A stretch of DNA of 64,000 bases from Rhizobium sp. N324 (GCF_001664485.1 NZ_CP013632.1:62001-126000); one strand, 5' to 3'. Shown: positions 35,710 through 44,015, counted from the first letter of the stretch. Made by a program: numbers and translations. Notes: a model not told the origin generated them from the sequence alone.

Positions 35710-36759
35710 GAGTCTGTCAGCGCTAATCGGAATCGTGCGGAGATTCCCTTGCCTTTGATTTTGTGATTCAAGGTCATTGCTGGTGTGGAGGCCGGCAATG
35801 ATGGTGCGACCTCTTTCTCTGGATTTGCGAACGCGCATTGCGACAGCGTTGAGTGATGGCATGACGGTTCGCGCCGCAGCGGAGCGGTTCGGCATATCGG
35901 CTGCGACAGCGGTACGGATCGGACAGCTCGATCGTTCAGGTAAAGGCCTGATGCCGGCGAAGATCGGCGGCTATGTCAAACCGACACTGAGGGGTGCGGC
36001 CGCCGATGCCGTGCGTCAGCGGCTACAAGTCAAGTCCGACTGGACGGTGCGCGCACTGTCGGCGGACCTGAAGGCTGCGGGGATCAACGTGTCTCACGAC
36101 ACCGTCTGGCGCTTTCTGCGCAGCGAAGGCAAGACCTTCAAAAAAAACGATGGTGGCAAGCGAGCAAGACCGCCCGAAGGTGGTCCGGTTCCGGATGCGA
36201 TGGAAGACCCATCAGCACCGGCTTGATCCGGACCGTCTCGTCTTCATCGACGAGACTTGGGTCAAGACCAACATGACGCGCACCTGCGGCTGGTGTCAGC
36301 GGGGAGAGCCCCTCATTGCAAAAGTCCCTCATGGTCATTGGAAGACACTGACCTTCCTGGCCGGCTTACGCCGCGATAGCATCGTTGCCCCCTTCGTCCC
36401 CGATGGTCCCATCAATGGCATCGCTTTTACCGCATGGGTTCGCCAATGTCTGGTCCCGACACTCAAAGCCGGTGACATCGTCATCCTCGACAATCTGGGA
36501 AGCCACAAGGGAAAGCCGGCCCGCGATGCGATCCGAGACGTCGGTGCACATCTCTTTTTCCTGCCGCCCTACAGCCCCGACCTCAATCCCATCGAGATGA
36601 TGTTCGCAAAGCTCAAGACACTCGTCAGAAAGGCAGACGAACGAACCGTTGAAACTACATGGAGACGCATTGGAGAACTCTTGAAGGCGTTCAGTCCCCA
36701 GGAGTGCTCCAACTACCTCAGACATGCAGGGTATGGTTCAGAATAACCCTGACAGACTC
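35710..36759 (+). mobile_element. IS630-family insertion sequence, complete
   Basis: A 1050-base element. The ends are inverted repeats beginning GAGTCTGTCAG on the left and the reverse complement CTGACAGACTC on the right, with further imperfect matching inward. Both ends are flanked by TA (35708-35709 and 36760-36761), the target duplicated by IS630 elements. It encodes one transposase in two overlapping frames. Confidence 0.9.
35798..36746 (+). CDS. IS630 transposase, two frames joined by a +1 shift at A8
   Basis: The N-terminal frame encodes the helix-turn-helix part (TVRAAAERFGISAATAVRIG) and the DNA-binding region to about 36226. The catalytic part is in another frame from about 36150 with FIDETWVKTN, ILDNLGSHKG and PYSPDLNPIEMMFAKLK, the three DDE positions. 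The frames meet at a run of eight A's near 36139-36146; reading it as seven joins the two into one IS630 protein. This is either programmed slippage or an inactivating insertion. GGAGG precedes the ATG. Confidence 0.8.
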
Positions 36760-36953
36760 TAGCGTCCGTGTCCCGTCGCGGCCGTGTCCGCCACCGTACA
36801 AAAGAAATAGAAGGGCGACTTCAGGCCCCACTCACTCGTCATGGATACAAGGGGTGGACCGTGCCCGACCTCCCACAAAGGTTGACGGGCATTCAGGATG
36901 GAATGATGTGTGGGAGGTCAGGCGCCGTAAACAAAGTGGTCCGCTTTGCTCAA

Positions 36954-37466
36954 TCAGACCTTTGCCGTTTGTCCGCTTTCCTTCAAGGACGCAAACCGCA
37001 ATGTTACATCCCGCAGGTTCTCGTCCAGCCACTGTGCCATTGCCTGCTCCTCTTTCAGGTTTGTCTGCAGAACCGCGGTTACTTCGCGGTATCCACCGAG
37101 CTCCGAAAGGACGAGCATCGACTTGTATGCGGCGATTTCGAAGTGTTCGAAGGCAAAGTTTGCAAAGGAGTTCTTGAGGATCTCGTCTGCAGCAATCGTG
37201 TGTCCCATCGCCGCCACACTTCCGGCGACCGACAGTGCCATGTCCTTCAATGTCGAATGGTCTGTATCGAAGCTATCGAGAAGGTCTTCAAGACGCGCGA
37301 TCTGGCTTTCCGTCTCGGCGATGTGCTGTTCAAGTCGACGCGCGACTTCTGGATAGTTTTCGATACGGGAGACTTGCGGCTTCATGATCGAGAGCGCCTG
37401 GTTTTCCATTGCATGGGCGTTCTTCAGGCCGGTGATGATCAAGGATGTGTGCTGGGCGTCCGCCAT
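36954..37466 (-). CDS. DUF892 ferritin-like protein (YciE/YciF type)
   Basis: A 170-residue four-helix protein of the DUF892 family. The helices carry EQHIAETESQIARLEDLLDS and FAFEHFEIAAYKSMLVLSEL, whose glutamates and histidines could hold a di-iron site, and the chain is of the usual length. GGAGGAG lies before the ATG. The family is linked to stress and stationary phase; an EcfG-type promoter upstream agrees. Confidence 0.8.
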   Translation of the reverse strand: MADAQHTSLIITGLKNAHAMENQALSIMKPQVSRIENYPEVARRLEQHIAETESQIARLEDLLDSFDTDHSTLKDMALSVAGSVAAMGHTIAADEILKNSFANFAFEHFEIAAYKSMLVLSELGGYREVTAVLQTNLKEEQAMAQWLDENLRDVTLRFASLKESGQTAKV

Positions 37467-37496
37467 GGGATCTCCTCCGTTGATGACGGCCCAATG

Positions 37497-37521
37497 AACC
37501 GCCGCCGCTTAAAAATGTTCC
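37497..37521 (-). promoter_or_regulatory. EcfG-type promoter for the DUF892 gene
   Basis: Minus strand GGAAC-N16-GGTT with the -10 30 bases upstream of the ATG. Spacing, sequence and distance match the other sites closely. Confidence 0.7.
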
Positions 37522-37897
37522 CGACTGCCGTGTTCGAAAACAGGTGACGCTGCTTATCCACCCATCTTCCGCAGTTCGCGTGCAGCCTGAACACGAAGAC
37601 GCTCGCAGGGAAGAGTTGCTTGGCAGTGGCGCAACTGCGACAAAGTGAGAGCTATGGGTCGAAGCGACTGCTGGCCTAACTGGACCCCCGCCAGCTGGCC
37701 GCCATCATCATCAAGCTATACCAGCCGGGCGACCGTGAGCTTCATCATTTGAGGCCGCTCGTAGGCGCAGCGCGGACGGACGTAAAGGTGAACCCATCGC
37801 CGTAAAAGGTCGAGAAGTGAGGTATCCGCATGGGAGGCGAGCCTTGGCGTCGATCGTGCACCCCAAAACCTGGGATCGCCCGCCCAAGATCGCGGCG
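37522..37897. other. Gene-free gap between two divergent stress promoters
   Basis: About 375 bases without a plausible gene on either strand, lying between the promoters of the DUF892 gene and the 67-residue gene. Confidence 0.45.
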
Positions 37898-37922
37898 GGA
37901 ACAATGGCGTGTCATACCGGTT
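37898..37922 (+). promoter_or_regulatory. EcfG-type promoter for the 67-residue protein
   Basis: GGAAC-N16-GGTT, ending 24 bases before the ATG. Its position ahead of a very short gene supports that gene being real. Confidence 0.7.
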
Positions 37923-37946
37923 AGGTTCGCAGAAAAGGATAAGGCC

Positions 37947-38150
37947 ATGCCCAGAATCCTAAATTCGCGCCAGATCATTGTCTCGTCTGATCGTCTTCAC
38001 GACTGCGAGGACTTTCTCGAAAACGAATTTCACCAGATAATTGATCATGCTCTGAGTGTTGGTTGGTCTCTCGATGAGGTGGCGGTTGCGCTCAATCGCC
38101 TCGTCGCCGAGGAGATCGCTATTCCAGCGCGAGCAGTCACCCTGCATTGA
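37947..38150 (+). CDS. 67-residue protein, unknown function
   Basis: A short soluble protein with a helical core (LENEFHQIIDHALSVGWSLD, then EVAVALNRLVAEE). AAAAGGATAAGG precedes the ATG at 37947. It has a well-formed EcfG-type promoter and stands alone. No family is recognised; it could be a stress-response effector or regulator. Confidence 0.6.
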   Translation: MPRILNSRQIIVSSDRLHDCEDFLENEFHQIIDHALSVGWSLDEVAVALNRLVAEEIAIPARAVTLH

Positions 38151-38459
38151 AATCGACGTACTGCTAGGAGAGGCTGCGCCGTAAAAACGCCTACCTTATA
38201 GCTGCTTCAGTAGCCGACCTCTTTGGCTAGCGCGTGGGTTCGGACGGGGAAGGATGCGACCAGCGGCCCCGATCTGATGATCGATGACCCGCAACAATTC
38301 CGTTGGCGAGGTAACTGGAATTCGCTCCGCCCCGCTCTATCACAGTCTTTTCGTCCAGTTACGCCTGTTTGTGATGGTGGCCGCATAGTCTCATCACCAA
38401 CGAAATTGCCGCCGGTTGGCGCCTGCGTGCGTACCTGGTGTCCTTTTGACGCCGGGATC
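38151..38459. other. Convergent gap between the 67-residue gene and ku
   Basis: About 310 bases with no credible gene and no strong hairpin. Both neighbours end here. Confidence 0.4.
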
Positions 38460-39269
38460 TCATCCAGCTTTCCGACCTTTGAGGTCGGCTTGGATGCTCT
38501 TTTTCAGCGCGTCCATGATGTTGACGACATTCGATGCGGGCGCCGGCGCTGCTTTCCCCTTTGCCGTCTTCTTCGGCTTCAGAAGCTTCTTCTTCTCCTC
38601 GATCAGCTTCAGCAAACTGGTCTGGATCGGATCGCTGACCATATTCGTCGACCAGCGGGCTGACTTCTGCTTGATCAGTTTCTGGACGAGAGGAACGAGA
38701 TCGGGATCGGCTTCGGCCTCGATGTCGTCGAAATAATTCTCCTCCGGACGGATCTCGTCGCCGAACCGCAGCGACCATAGAACAATGCCCTCATCGCGAG
38801 GTTCGAGGATGACGGCGCGCTCGCGGCGGCCCATGACGAGTTTTGAAACGCCGACGACCTTGTCCGCCTTCATCGCGTCCCTGATGACGGCGAAAGCCTC
38901 GTTCCCGACAGCGTCGTCAGGCATGAGGTAGTGAGGCTTTTCCAAGTAGATCCAGTCGATACTATCGGCCGGGACGAACTTCTCGATGTCAATTGTCTTC
39001 ACCGTGTCGAGCGCCACCCGATCCAGATCGTCGTCGCTCAGGAGCACGTAGTCGTTTTCGCCGCGTGCGTAGCCCTTTACCTCGTTGTCTTCTTTCACGG
39101 GCTTGCCCGTGACGGAATCGACGTACTGTGAAAAGACACGGTTTCCGGTGTCGCGGTTGAGGGTGTGGAAGCGAACCTTCTCGCTTTCGCTGGTCGCTGG
39201 AGACATCGCAACAGGGCATGTGACCAACGACAGTTTCAAGTAGCCTTTCCAGTAGTAGCGCGGTGCCAT
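38460..39269 (-). CDS. ku: Ku protein, non-homologous end joining (second gene of pair)
   Basis: A 269-residue bacterial Ku. It starts MAPRYYWKGYLKLSLVTCPV, the usual opening of the family, and has a central IEKFVPADSIDWIYLEKPHY, then YLMPDDAVG, and a lysine-rich C-terminal tail (KKKLLKPKKTAKGKA). Ku forms dimers that bind DNA ends and recruit LigD. No ligD is in the window. It lies 12 bases after the other ku gene and is surely co-transcribed. Confidence 0.9.
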   Translation of the reverse strand: MAPRYYWKGYLKLSLVTCPVAMSPATSESEKVRFHTLNRDTGNRVFSQYVDSVTGKPVKEDNEVKGYARGENDYVLLSDDDLDRVALDTVKTIDIEKFVPADSIDWIYLEKPHYLMPDDAVGNEAFAVIRDAMKADKVVGVSKLVMGRRERAVILEPRDEGIVLWSLRFGDEIRPEENYFDDIEAEADPDLVPLVQKLIKQKSARWSTNMVSDPIQTSLLKLIEEKKKLLKPKKTAKGKAAPAPASNVVNIMDALKKSIQADLKGRKAG

Positions 39270-39281
39270 GACGCGGTCTCC

Positions 39282-40187
39282 TCAGCTTGCCTTGCGACGC
39301 GCGGCCGCTCCGGAAGCAGGGGCTTTTGAAGCTGCTCCGCGTACGGCGCGTTGGCGACCCGTGCCCTGATTGGCATTGGCGGCGGTGCGCTTGGGCTTGT
39401 TTGCGGCATTCAACACGCCCGCGCTTTCGCGCAGCGCGGCGAGAAGATCGTTCGGCTTCGACACTTCGATCTTCTTCGGCTTGGGAAGCGCCTTGCCTTC
39501 CATTTTGGCCTTGACCAGGTCGGCGAGGGCGGCTTCGTAGCGATCGTCGAAAGTCGCAGGGTCGAATGTACCTCTCTTCGTACCAATGATGTGTTTGGCA
39601 AGATCGAGCATCTCTCCCTCTATCTTCATTTTGGGTATGTCCTCAAAGGCCGTTTTCGCCGAGCGGACCTCGTAGTCGTAGTTCATGGTGGTCGCGATAA
39701 GGCCTTTGCCATGTGCCCGAATGAGCACGGTTCGCATTCGCCGGAACAGAACCGTGCGCGCTATGGCGACGACATTGGATTTCCTCATGCCGTCCCGGAG
39801 CGCCGCGTATGCGTCGCTGCCCATCCTGTCAGGGGTCAGGTAATAGGGCTTGTCGAAGTAGACGTCGTTCACATCCGAGCAGGGTATGAAGGCTTCGATT
39901 TCGAGGGTTTTGTTGCTCTCGGGGATCGTGGCAGCGACCTCTTCGGGATCGATGATGATGTACTGGCCGTCCTCAATCTCGAAGCCCTTTGTCTGCTGCT
40001 CCTTCGGAACTGGATCTTCTGTCTCGCTGTCGATGAAGATGCGGTTTACCCGGTTGCCGGATGCCCTATTGATCGTATTGAAGGTAATGCGCTCTGCCGT
40101 GCTTGCCGCGGTATAAAGCGCTACTCCGCAGCTGACCTCACCGAACTTTATGAAGCCTTTCCACTGCGCGCGGTGCCCTGTTGCCAT
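39282..40187 (-). CDS. ku: Ku protein, non-homologous end joining (first gene of pair)
   Basis: A 301-residue Ku paralogue: MATGHRAQWKGFIKFGEVSC at the start, IEAFIPCSDVNDVYFDKPYY in the core, and a long basic, Ala-rich tail. GGAGAAG lies before the ATG at 40187; a frame extending 27 codons upstream would cover the inverted repeat and is rejected. The two Ku proteins differ greatly, so they may form a heterodimer, as suggested for paired Ku genes in rhizobia. Stress induction of end joining through RpoE2 has been reported in Sinorhizobium meliloti. Confidence 0.9.
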   Translation of the reverse strand: MATGHRAQWKGFIKFGEVSCGVALYTAASTAERITFNTINRASGNRVNRIFIDSETEDPVPKEQQTKGFEIEDGQYIIIDPEEVAATIPESNKTLEIEAFIPCSDVNDVYFDKPYYLTPDRMGSDAYAALRDGMRKSNVVAIARTVLFRRMRTVLIRAHGKGLIATTMNYDYEVRSAKTAFEDIPKMKIEGEMLDLAKHIIGTKRGTFDPATFDDRYEAALADLVKAKMEGKALPKPKKIEVSKPNDLLAALRESAGVLNAANKPKRTAANANQGTGRQRAVRGAASKAPASGAAARRKAS

Positions 40188-40219
40188 GACGCTTCTCCGA
40201 ATCACTTCGTCGCGACTCA

Positions 40220-40244
40220 AAGACGTCTCAAGGTGATTCGTTCC
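40220..40244 (-). promoter_or_regulatory. Weak EcfG-type promoter for the ku pair
   Basis: Minus strand GGAAC-N16-TCTT; the -35 is perfect and the distance to the start (32 bases) is like the others, but only the final TT of the -10 matches. Confidence 0.35.
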
Positions 40245-40260
40245 GACTCGAAACGAATCA
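40234..40260. repeat. Inverted repeat upstream of ku
   Basis: TGATTCGTT and AACGAATCA form perfect nine-base arms around a nine-base centre that contains most of the -35 element of the weak promoter. It is a plausible operator for a dimeric regulator. Confidence 0.5.
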
Positions 40261-40611
40261 TTTTTCAACAGGTTATCGAAATGCGTTCAGAGATTGATTC
40301 CGGATCGAATCTTGTCTCGGGGGTTGAGAAGAAGCGAAGCCGTCGGCTTTATGCGGAGCGTCCACCCGAGGTGTGAGCAATGAACGGCTATGCCGACATA
40401 GTCTGCATCTTAAGCGTCGAAACCCAATCCGTGGCATGGTCCGGCAAACTTGCCGCGAAGGACGTCGCTCAGGCGTCGGCGGTATGGAGGCGGCCGCTTG
40501 GTTCCCCTCCCATCGCGCTCCCATGTCCATTGATACTGCATCGTCAGCTTCTCTTCGTCGACCCTGCGTAGGGCGTCCGGTCGTCACTTCAAGCGCAGCA
40601 TGATGAGCACG
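40261..40611. other. Gene-free gap between ku and DUF3606
   Basis: About 350 bases. Several short open frames overlap here but none has a ribosome site or recognisable domain. Confidence 0.4.
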
Positions 40612-40636
40612 GGAACTACTGGAATCGTCGCGAGTT
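40612..40636 (+). promoter_or_regulatory. EcfG-type promoter for the DUF3606 gene
   Basis: GGAAC-N16-AGTT ending 35 bases before the ATG. It could also serve the 77-residue gene downstream. Confidence 0.6.
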
Positions 40637-40671
40637 TCTCTCCTTGCGAAGATTCACCGAGGAAAAATCCA

Positions 40672-40854
40672 ATGGCAAAGAACCAGACATCCCGAGGCCG
40701 CACACAGGATCGCGCGCGCGTTGCTGGCGGGCAAGATCACGAAGTGAAATACGAAGCAAAAAAGGAAGGTGTTTCCACGGATACGGTAAAGTAAGCGGTC
40801 AAGAGCGCTGGCAACTCCCGGAAGAAAGTTGAAGGCGAAATCAGCCGTCACTGA
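40672..40854 (+). pseudogene. DUF3606 protein gene with an internal stop
   Basis: The reading frame starts MAKNQTSRGRTQDRARVAGG and runs to a TAA at 40792-40794 after 40 residues. The same frame continues for 19 codons past the stop (AVKSAGNSRKKVEGEISRH), which is the normal C-terminal half of a DUF3606 protein. The TAA probably replaced a lysine codon. GAGGAAAAATCC precedes the ATG. Read-through or use of the short form cannot be excluded. Confidence 0.65.
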
Positions 40855-40934
40855 GCCCTCGCCATCAGCGCTGAAAAGTCTTGGCGATCCTTCGAGTTGC
40901 ACTTCCGTGGGCGCGTTCTCTTCTAAGGTGTCCC

Positions 40935-41168
40935 ATGGCGAACAATAGAGCCGACCATCGCATTATGTCGCAGGCTGTCCGGGAATGGTACCGATATTAC
41001 GGGGTCGAATGGGACGATCAAGCGTCGTCGTTTCTATGCGACGCAGCTATCGAGCTTTATGATCAAGGCTGTCGCTCGGTGGAGGAAATGTCGACGACGT
41101 TGATCGGAACCTATGTGGGGTTGGCCGCCACTCGCATCAATGCGCCTTCTTCCGACTCGCTCCACTGA
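40935..41168 (+). CDS. 77-residue protein, unknown function
   Basis: A soluble, acidic protein beginning MANNRADHRIMSQAVREWYR and with a helical middle (AAIELYDQGCRSVEEMSTTL). TAAGGTG precedes the ATG. It has no EcfG-type site of its own; it may be transcribed with DUF3606. No family is recognised. Confidence 0.55.
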   Translation: MANNRADHRIMSQAVREWYRYYGVEWDDQASSFLCDAAIELYDQGCRSVEEMSTTLIGTYVGLAATRINAPSSDSLH

Positions 41169-41179
41169 TGCGTCTCCTA

Positions 41180-41210
41180 CAGTCGTCACCAGCCAATCCG
41201 GTGACGGCTG
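41180..41210 (+). terminator. Hairpin after the 77-residue gene
   Basis: CAGTCGTCACC pairs with GGTGACGGCTG (10 of 11 Watson-Crick pairs plus one wobble) around a nine-base loop, starting 12 bases after the stop codon and followed by TT. This fits an intrinsic terminator. Confidence 0.55.
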
Positions 41211-41580
41211 TTCCGTGTCGGCGGGGAAGCACGGCTGCTATTGATGTGGCAAACGGGGCCCGGTGAACTTCAATTGCGAAAGGCGCGCGAGGCTCTTTTT
41301 GACTTCATTTCTACGTCCGGGCGTCGGCGGAATTTTTCAACGAAACCGGAGTAACCGGGTATGACGAACCTGCGAGCGAAAGAGCGAGAATGCAGGATCC
41401 GAGGGCGTTATAGGCCGCGTCTTGCTAGCAGGCGGATCACCCGTTTCGAAGGCGCGGAGACCCGGGGTCGGGTTGTCGTCGTCGCTGTCGCGCAGGTGAG
41501 AAGGCCCGGCCGGCAGTTCAGAGATCGGCGCAAGAATCGACGCGACAGAATGGTCAGGCCGGGCGGAAAGATGTCGGCAG
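41211..41580. other. Gene-free convergent gap
   Basis: About 370 bases with only spurious short open frames; no function seen. Confidence 0.4.
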
Positions 41581-41901
41581 TTAGTCGGCAGCCGTGTGGG
41601 CCTCCCGGAAACTCTCGATCTGTTCCGGCTCCTTCTCGTCAAGATGCGTGATTTGGTTCCTGGCGTCGCCATGAGCATGAAGAAGTTCATCCAGCTTGGC
41701 ATGGATTGCCTGCGTATCCCGGTGTTCGGCGCGCTGGATGAATAAGGTCATGAGCCACGTGGCAAGGGTGGCCAAGCCGTGCCATTCAAGAGTCTGACGA
41801 CTGAATACCAACCAGGAAAGCCCGTAGATAATCACGATTGCGAAGGCATATGGACTGGCAGTCCACGTGCCTAGGTCGGTTAGCCAGGAACGCCAGCGCA
41901 T
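41581..41901 (-). CDS. Low-affinity iron permease-like small membrane protein
   Basis: A 106-residue protein with two membrane segments (SPYAFAIVIIYGLSWLVFS and LATLATWLMTLFIQ) followed by RAEHRDTQAIHAKLDELLHA, the signature of the low-affinity iron permease (Fet4-like) family in bacteria. The C-terminal 35 residues are acidic. The start at 41901 follows GAGGAC; an upstream 49-residue extension is rejected. Whether it transports iron is unproven in bacteria. It has an EcfG-type promoter. Confidence 0.75.
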   Translation of the reverse strand: MRWRSWLTDLGTWTASPYAFAIVIIYGLSWLVFSRQTLEWHGLATLATWLMTLFIQRAEHRDTQAIHAKLDELLHAHGDARNQITHLDEKEPEQIESFREAHTAAD

Positions 41902-41927
41902 CGTTTTGTCCTCATGGTCCTCGAGGA

Positions 41928-41952
41928 AACTCCGAAAACGCCCCGCTGTTCC
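41928..41952 (-). promoter_or_regulatory. EcfG-type promoter for the iron-permease-like gene
   Basis: Minus strand GGAAC-N16-AGTT with the -10 26 bases upstream of the ATG. Confidence 0.65.
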
Positions 41953-42045
41953 CCGCGCCACCCCACAAGCGATGAGAAGGCCGCTGTTACCAGGGCTCGC
42001 GTTGTCGCCCGCAAGACGCGCAGTGCTCGCAGCTCTGCAGCTATA

Positions 42046-42075
42046 CACAAGGGCGCCGCAGGCGGTGCCCTTGTG
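42046..42075 (-). terminator. Hairpin downstream of DUF982
   Basis: CACAAGGGC pairs with GCCCTTGTG, with GCC/GGC pairing further in. It lies between the end of the heat-shock operon and the next promoter, where a terminator is expected; no T-tract follows. Confidence 0.45.
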
Positions 42076-42311
42076 GGTTGCTGACTGCTCCCGTTTCTCT
42101 GCGGAAATGGAAGTGATCCGAGAACTTAAATTTAGACAGACATCCTGCGCACAGGCCTAAAGCCTTAGCGTCAGGCGGAATGCGGAAGAGCTTACAGCTG
42201 CGGCTTTTGGTTAGTCGGTCTTCACTCCATCCCACAAGTTCGAAAGAGGTGCGCCGGACAAGGAAGCATGGCGTTCAATCCGTGCCGAAATTCCCCGTTA
42301 CACCCTGGCAT

Positions 42312-42611
42312 TCATCGCATATGCGGATCACTACCGTGTCTGTTGCGGGCTCCCACAAGGACACCGTGGTCCGGCGCCAGAAGGTCGTGTTTCTCTGCGA
42401 AGGCCACAAATACGCTTCTCGCTGTATCCGGTTCGATCTCGCCATTGATGGCCGTCTTGCAGGCATTCAACGCGACCGCATGTGCTGCGTCATGCTTTCC
42501 AATGGGCCAGTCCAGCAAAAGTCGATAGGCATGCATTACAGAGTGAACTGGCGTCGGAATACCCAGGCCGGTCAAAATGGTGACCGGCGGTTCGAACGCA
42601 TCGGGTTTCAT
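42312..42611 (-). CDS. DUF982 protein
   Basis: A 99-residue protein of a family found almost only in rhizobia. LLDWPIGKHDAAHAVALNAC is the recognisable DUF982 core. GAAAGGAG precedes the ATG closely. It lies 74 bases after hsp20 and is probably co-transcribed with it. Function unknown. Confidence 0.75.
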   Translation of the reverse strand: MKPDAFEPPVTILTGLGIPTPVHSVMHAYRLLLDWPIGKHDAAHAVALNACKTAINGEIEPDTARSVFVAFAEKHDLLAPDHGVLVGARNRHGSDPHMR

Positions 42612-42685
42612 TTTGCGCTCCTTTCAAAAAGCCCGATTGTTGAAAGGGAAGGGGCGCCGATAGCGGAGCCCCTATTTTTAGGACG

Positions 42686-43162
42686 TCAGGCCGCTTTCTG
42701 GCCCTCGATCGGGAGGGCATTTAGCGGCTTCGTTTGGGCCGCGTTCGTTTGGATCTCGATCTTTCGCGGCTTCATTGCTTCGGGGACTTCACGAACAAGG
42801 TCAACCGACAACAGACCGTTTGTCAGATCGGCGCCCGAAACCCGCACATGATCCGCTAATTCGAAACGGTGCTCGAACGGGCGGCCGGCAATGCCGCGAT
42901 GCAGATAGCAGTCGCTCTGCGTTTCCCGCTTGTCGCCGGTGATGATCAGCAGGTTCGATTGGAATGTCAGGTCAAGATCATCCTGCGAGAAACCCGCGAC
43001 AGCGACCGAGATGCGGTAGGTGTCGTCGCCCGTTTTGACGATGTCATAAGGCGGCCAGTCGCTCGACGAGCGGGCGCGCTGTGCGCTTTCAAGAAGATCG
43101 AAGACCCGATCGAACCCGACGCTTGAACGGAAAAGCGGTGCATAATCGTAAGATGTTGCCAT
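42686..43162 (-). CDS. Small heat-shock protein (Hsp20/IbpA family)
   Basis: A 158-residue alpha-crystallin-type chaperone. It begins MATSYDYAPLFRSSVGFDRV, the usual rhizobial IbpA opening, and the crystallin domain holds YRISVAVAGFSQDDLDLTF and HRGIAGRPFEHRFELADHV, with the C-terminal IEI motif of the family in PRKIEIQ. AAGGAGG is eight bases before the ATG at 43162; a second ATG two codons upstream is too close to it. It holds unfolding proteins in the cytoplasm. The leader looks like a ROSE thermometer. Confidence 0.9.
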   Translation of the reverse strand: MATSYDYAPLFRSSVGFDRVFDLLESAQRARSSSDWPPYDIVKTGDDTYRISVAVAGFSQDDLDLTFQSNLLIITGDKRETQSDCYLHRGIAGRPFEHRFELADHVRVSGADLTNGLLSVDLVREVPEAMKPRKIEIQTNAAQTKPLNALPIEGQKAA

Positions 43163-43260
43163 AGCCATATCCTCCTTGAAGCAACATGGGTACGAAGGCG
43201 CCGAGCAAGCGGCACCTCAGCTGTAACTGGCCCTTGCGGCGTCCAGCGGAAATTATCTGG
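43163..43260 (-). promoter_or_regulatory. ROSE-type RNA thermometer in the hsp20 leader
   Basis: In the minus-strand mRNA GTTGCTTC stands directly before AAGGAGGAT, the hairpin that hides the ribosome site in ROSE elements through U(U/C)GCU pairing. Upstream, GGTGCCG and CGGCGCC form a perfect-length seven-base stem (43197-43216, one wobble) around CTTGCT. Rhizobial small heat-shock genes are the classical hosts of ROSE. Confidence 0.7.
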
Positions 43261-43750
43261 TTTTGCAAAAAATCGGTTTCAAGTCGTTGCTTGAAAAAAT
43301 CTGATTGTCGATCGTCAGCGAAGATCGGCTCCAGATAGCGATGACTCCCACCGGGACGGATATTCGCGGTGTGATGAGTTCAAAAATTCGACTGAGAGTG
43401 ATCTCAGGTTCCTTCGGTCGGTGAGCCACGAGTCCGCAGCCTGATTTGCCCGCGAAGGTCCATAAGTCGTACCCGCGCCCGCAGTAACGGCCCGAGCATG
43501 ACTGGTCCCGACTGTCGTCTGTCCAAGATCGCTGGACTGCATGTTATTGTTTTTCCACACGAGTAGCTCTTCCTAATTGAGAAGACTCGCTGACATTGGA
43601 TGGAATTTAACCTGATTTGATTGCTAAAGGCGAGTTGCCCACTGATGTTCTTCAAATATGGGCTGGGATCGTGGTTGCTTCCTGCAAATCCTCCCCTAGG
43701 CTTTCGGTGGATGCGTGGAATTCTTTGGTTCTGTCAATGAAGTGTAGGCG
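43261..43750. other. Gene-free divergent gap upstream of hsp20
   Basis: About 490 bases. Open frames on the minus strand here have no ribosome site or domain. The hsp20 promoter should lie at its left end. Confidence 0.4.
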
Positions 43751-44015
43751 ATGAAAAAAGTTACACCAGAAATGGTTGAGGCGGCCCTTAGAGCAACTGA
43801 CTTCGCGATCAACGCGACATCAAAACGGCTGGATGAAGGCAGCTATTCTTGCGGCATTGAGCGCTTCCAAGAGCGAGCCTTTTGCCTGGACCTCAAAGCA
43901 CGCAAACGAGGACGAGCAGTTCCGGCAATATGCGCGTCCCCGAGAGGATATTTGCCAATCGGACGGCTATGTCGTTCAGCCACTCTACGCAGGCCCTTCA
44001 GATGTTTTCCTTTAG
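43751..44015 (+). pseudogene. Possible frameshifted small rhizobial gene
   Basis: One frame starts MKKVTPEMVEAALRATDFAI, a typical opening of small rhizobial proteins, and makes sense for about 30 codons. The continuation WMKAAILAALSASKSEPFAW and onward to a TAG at 44015 lies in another frame, overlapping near 43828. A one-base indel there would join them into about 87 residues. The family is uncertain and the call tentative. Confidence 0.35.

Noticed and set aside
43404..43655. Overlapping minus-strand open frames upstream of hsp20
   Set aside because: No ribosome site, no domain, and they overlap each other in different frames.
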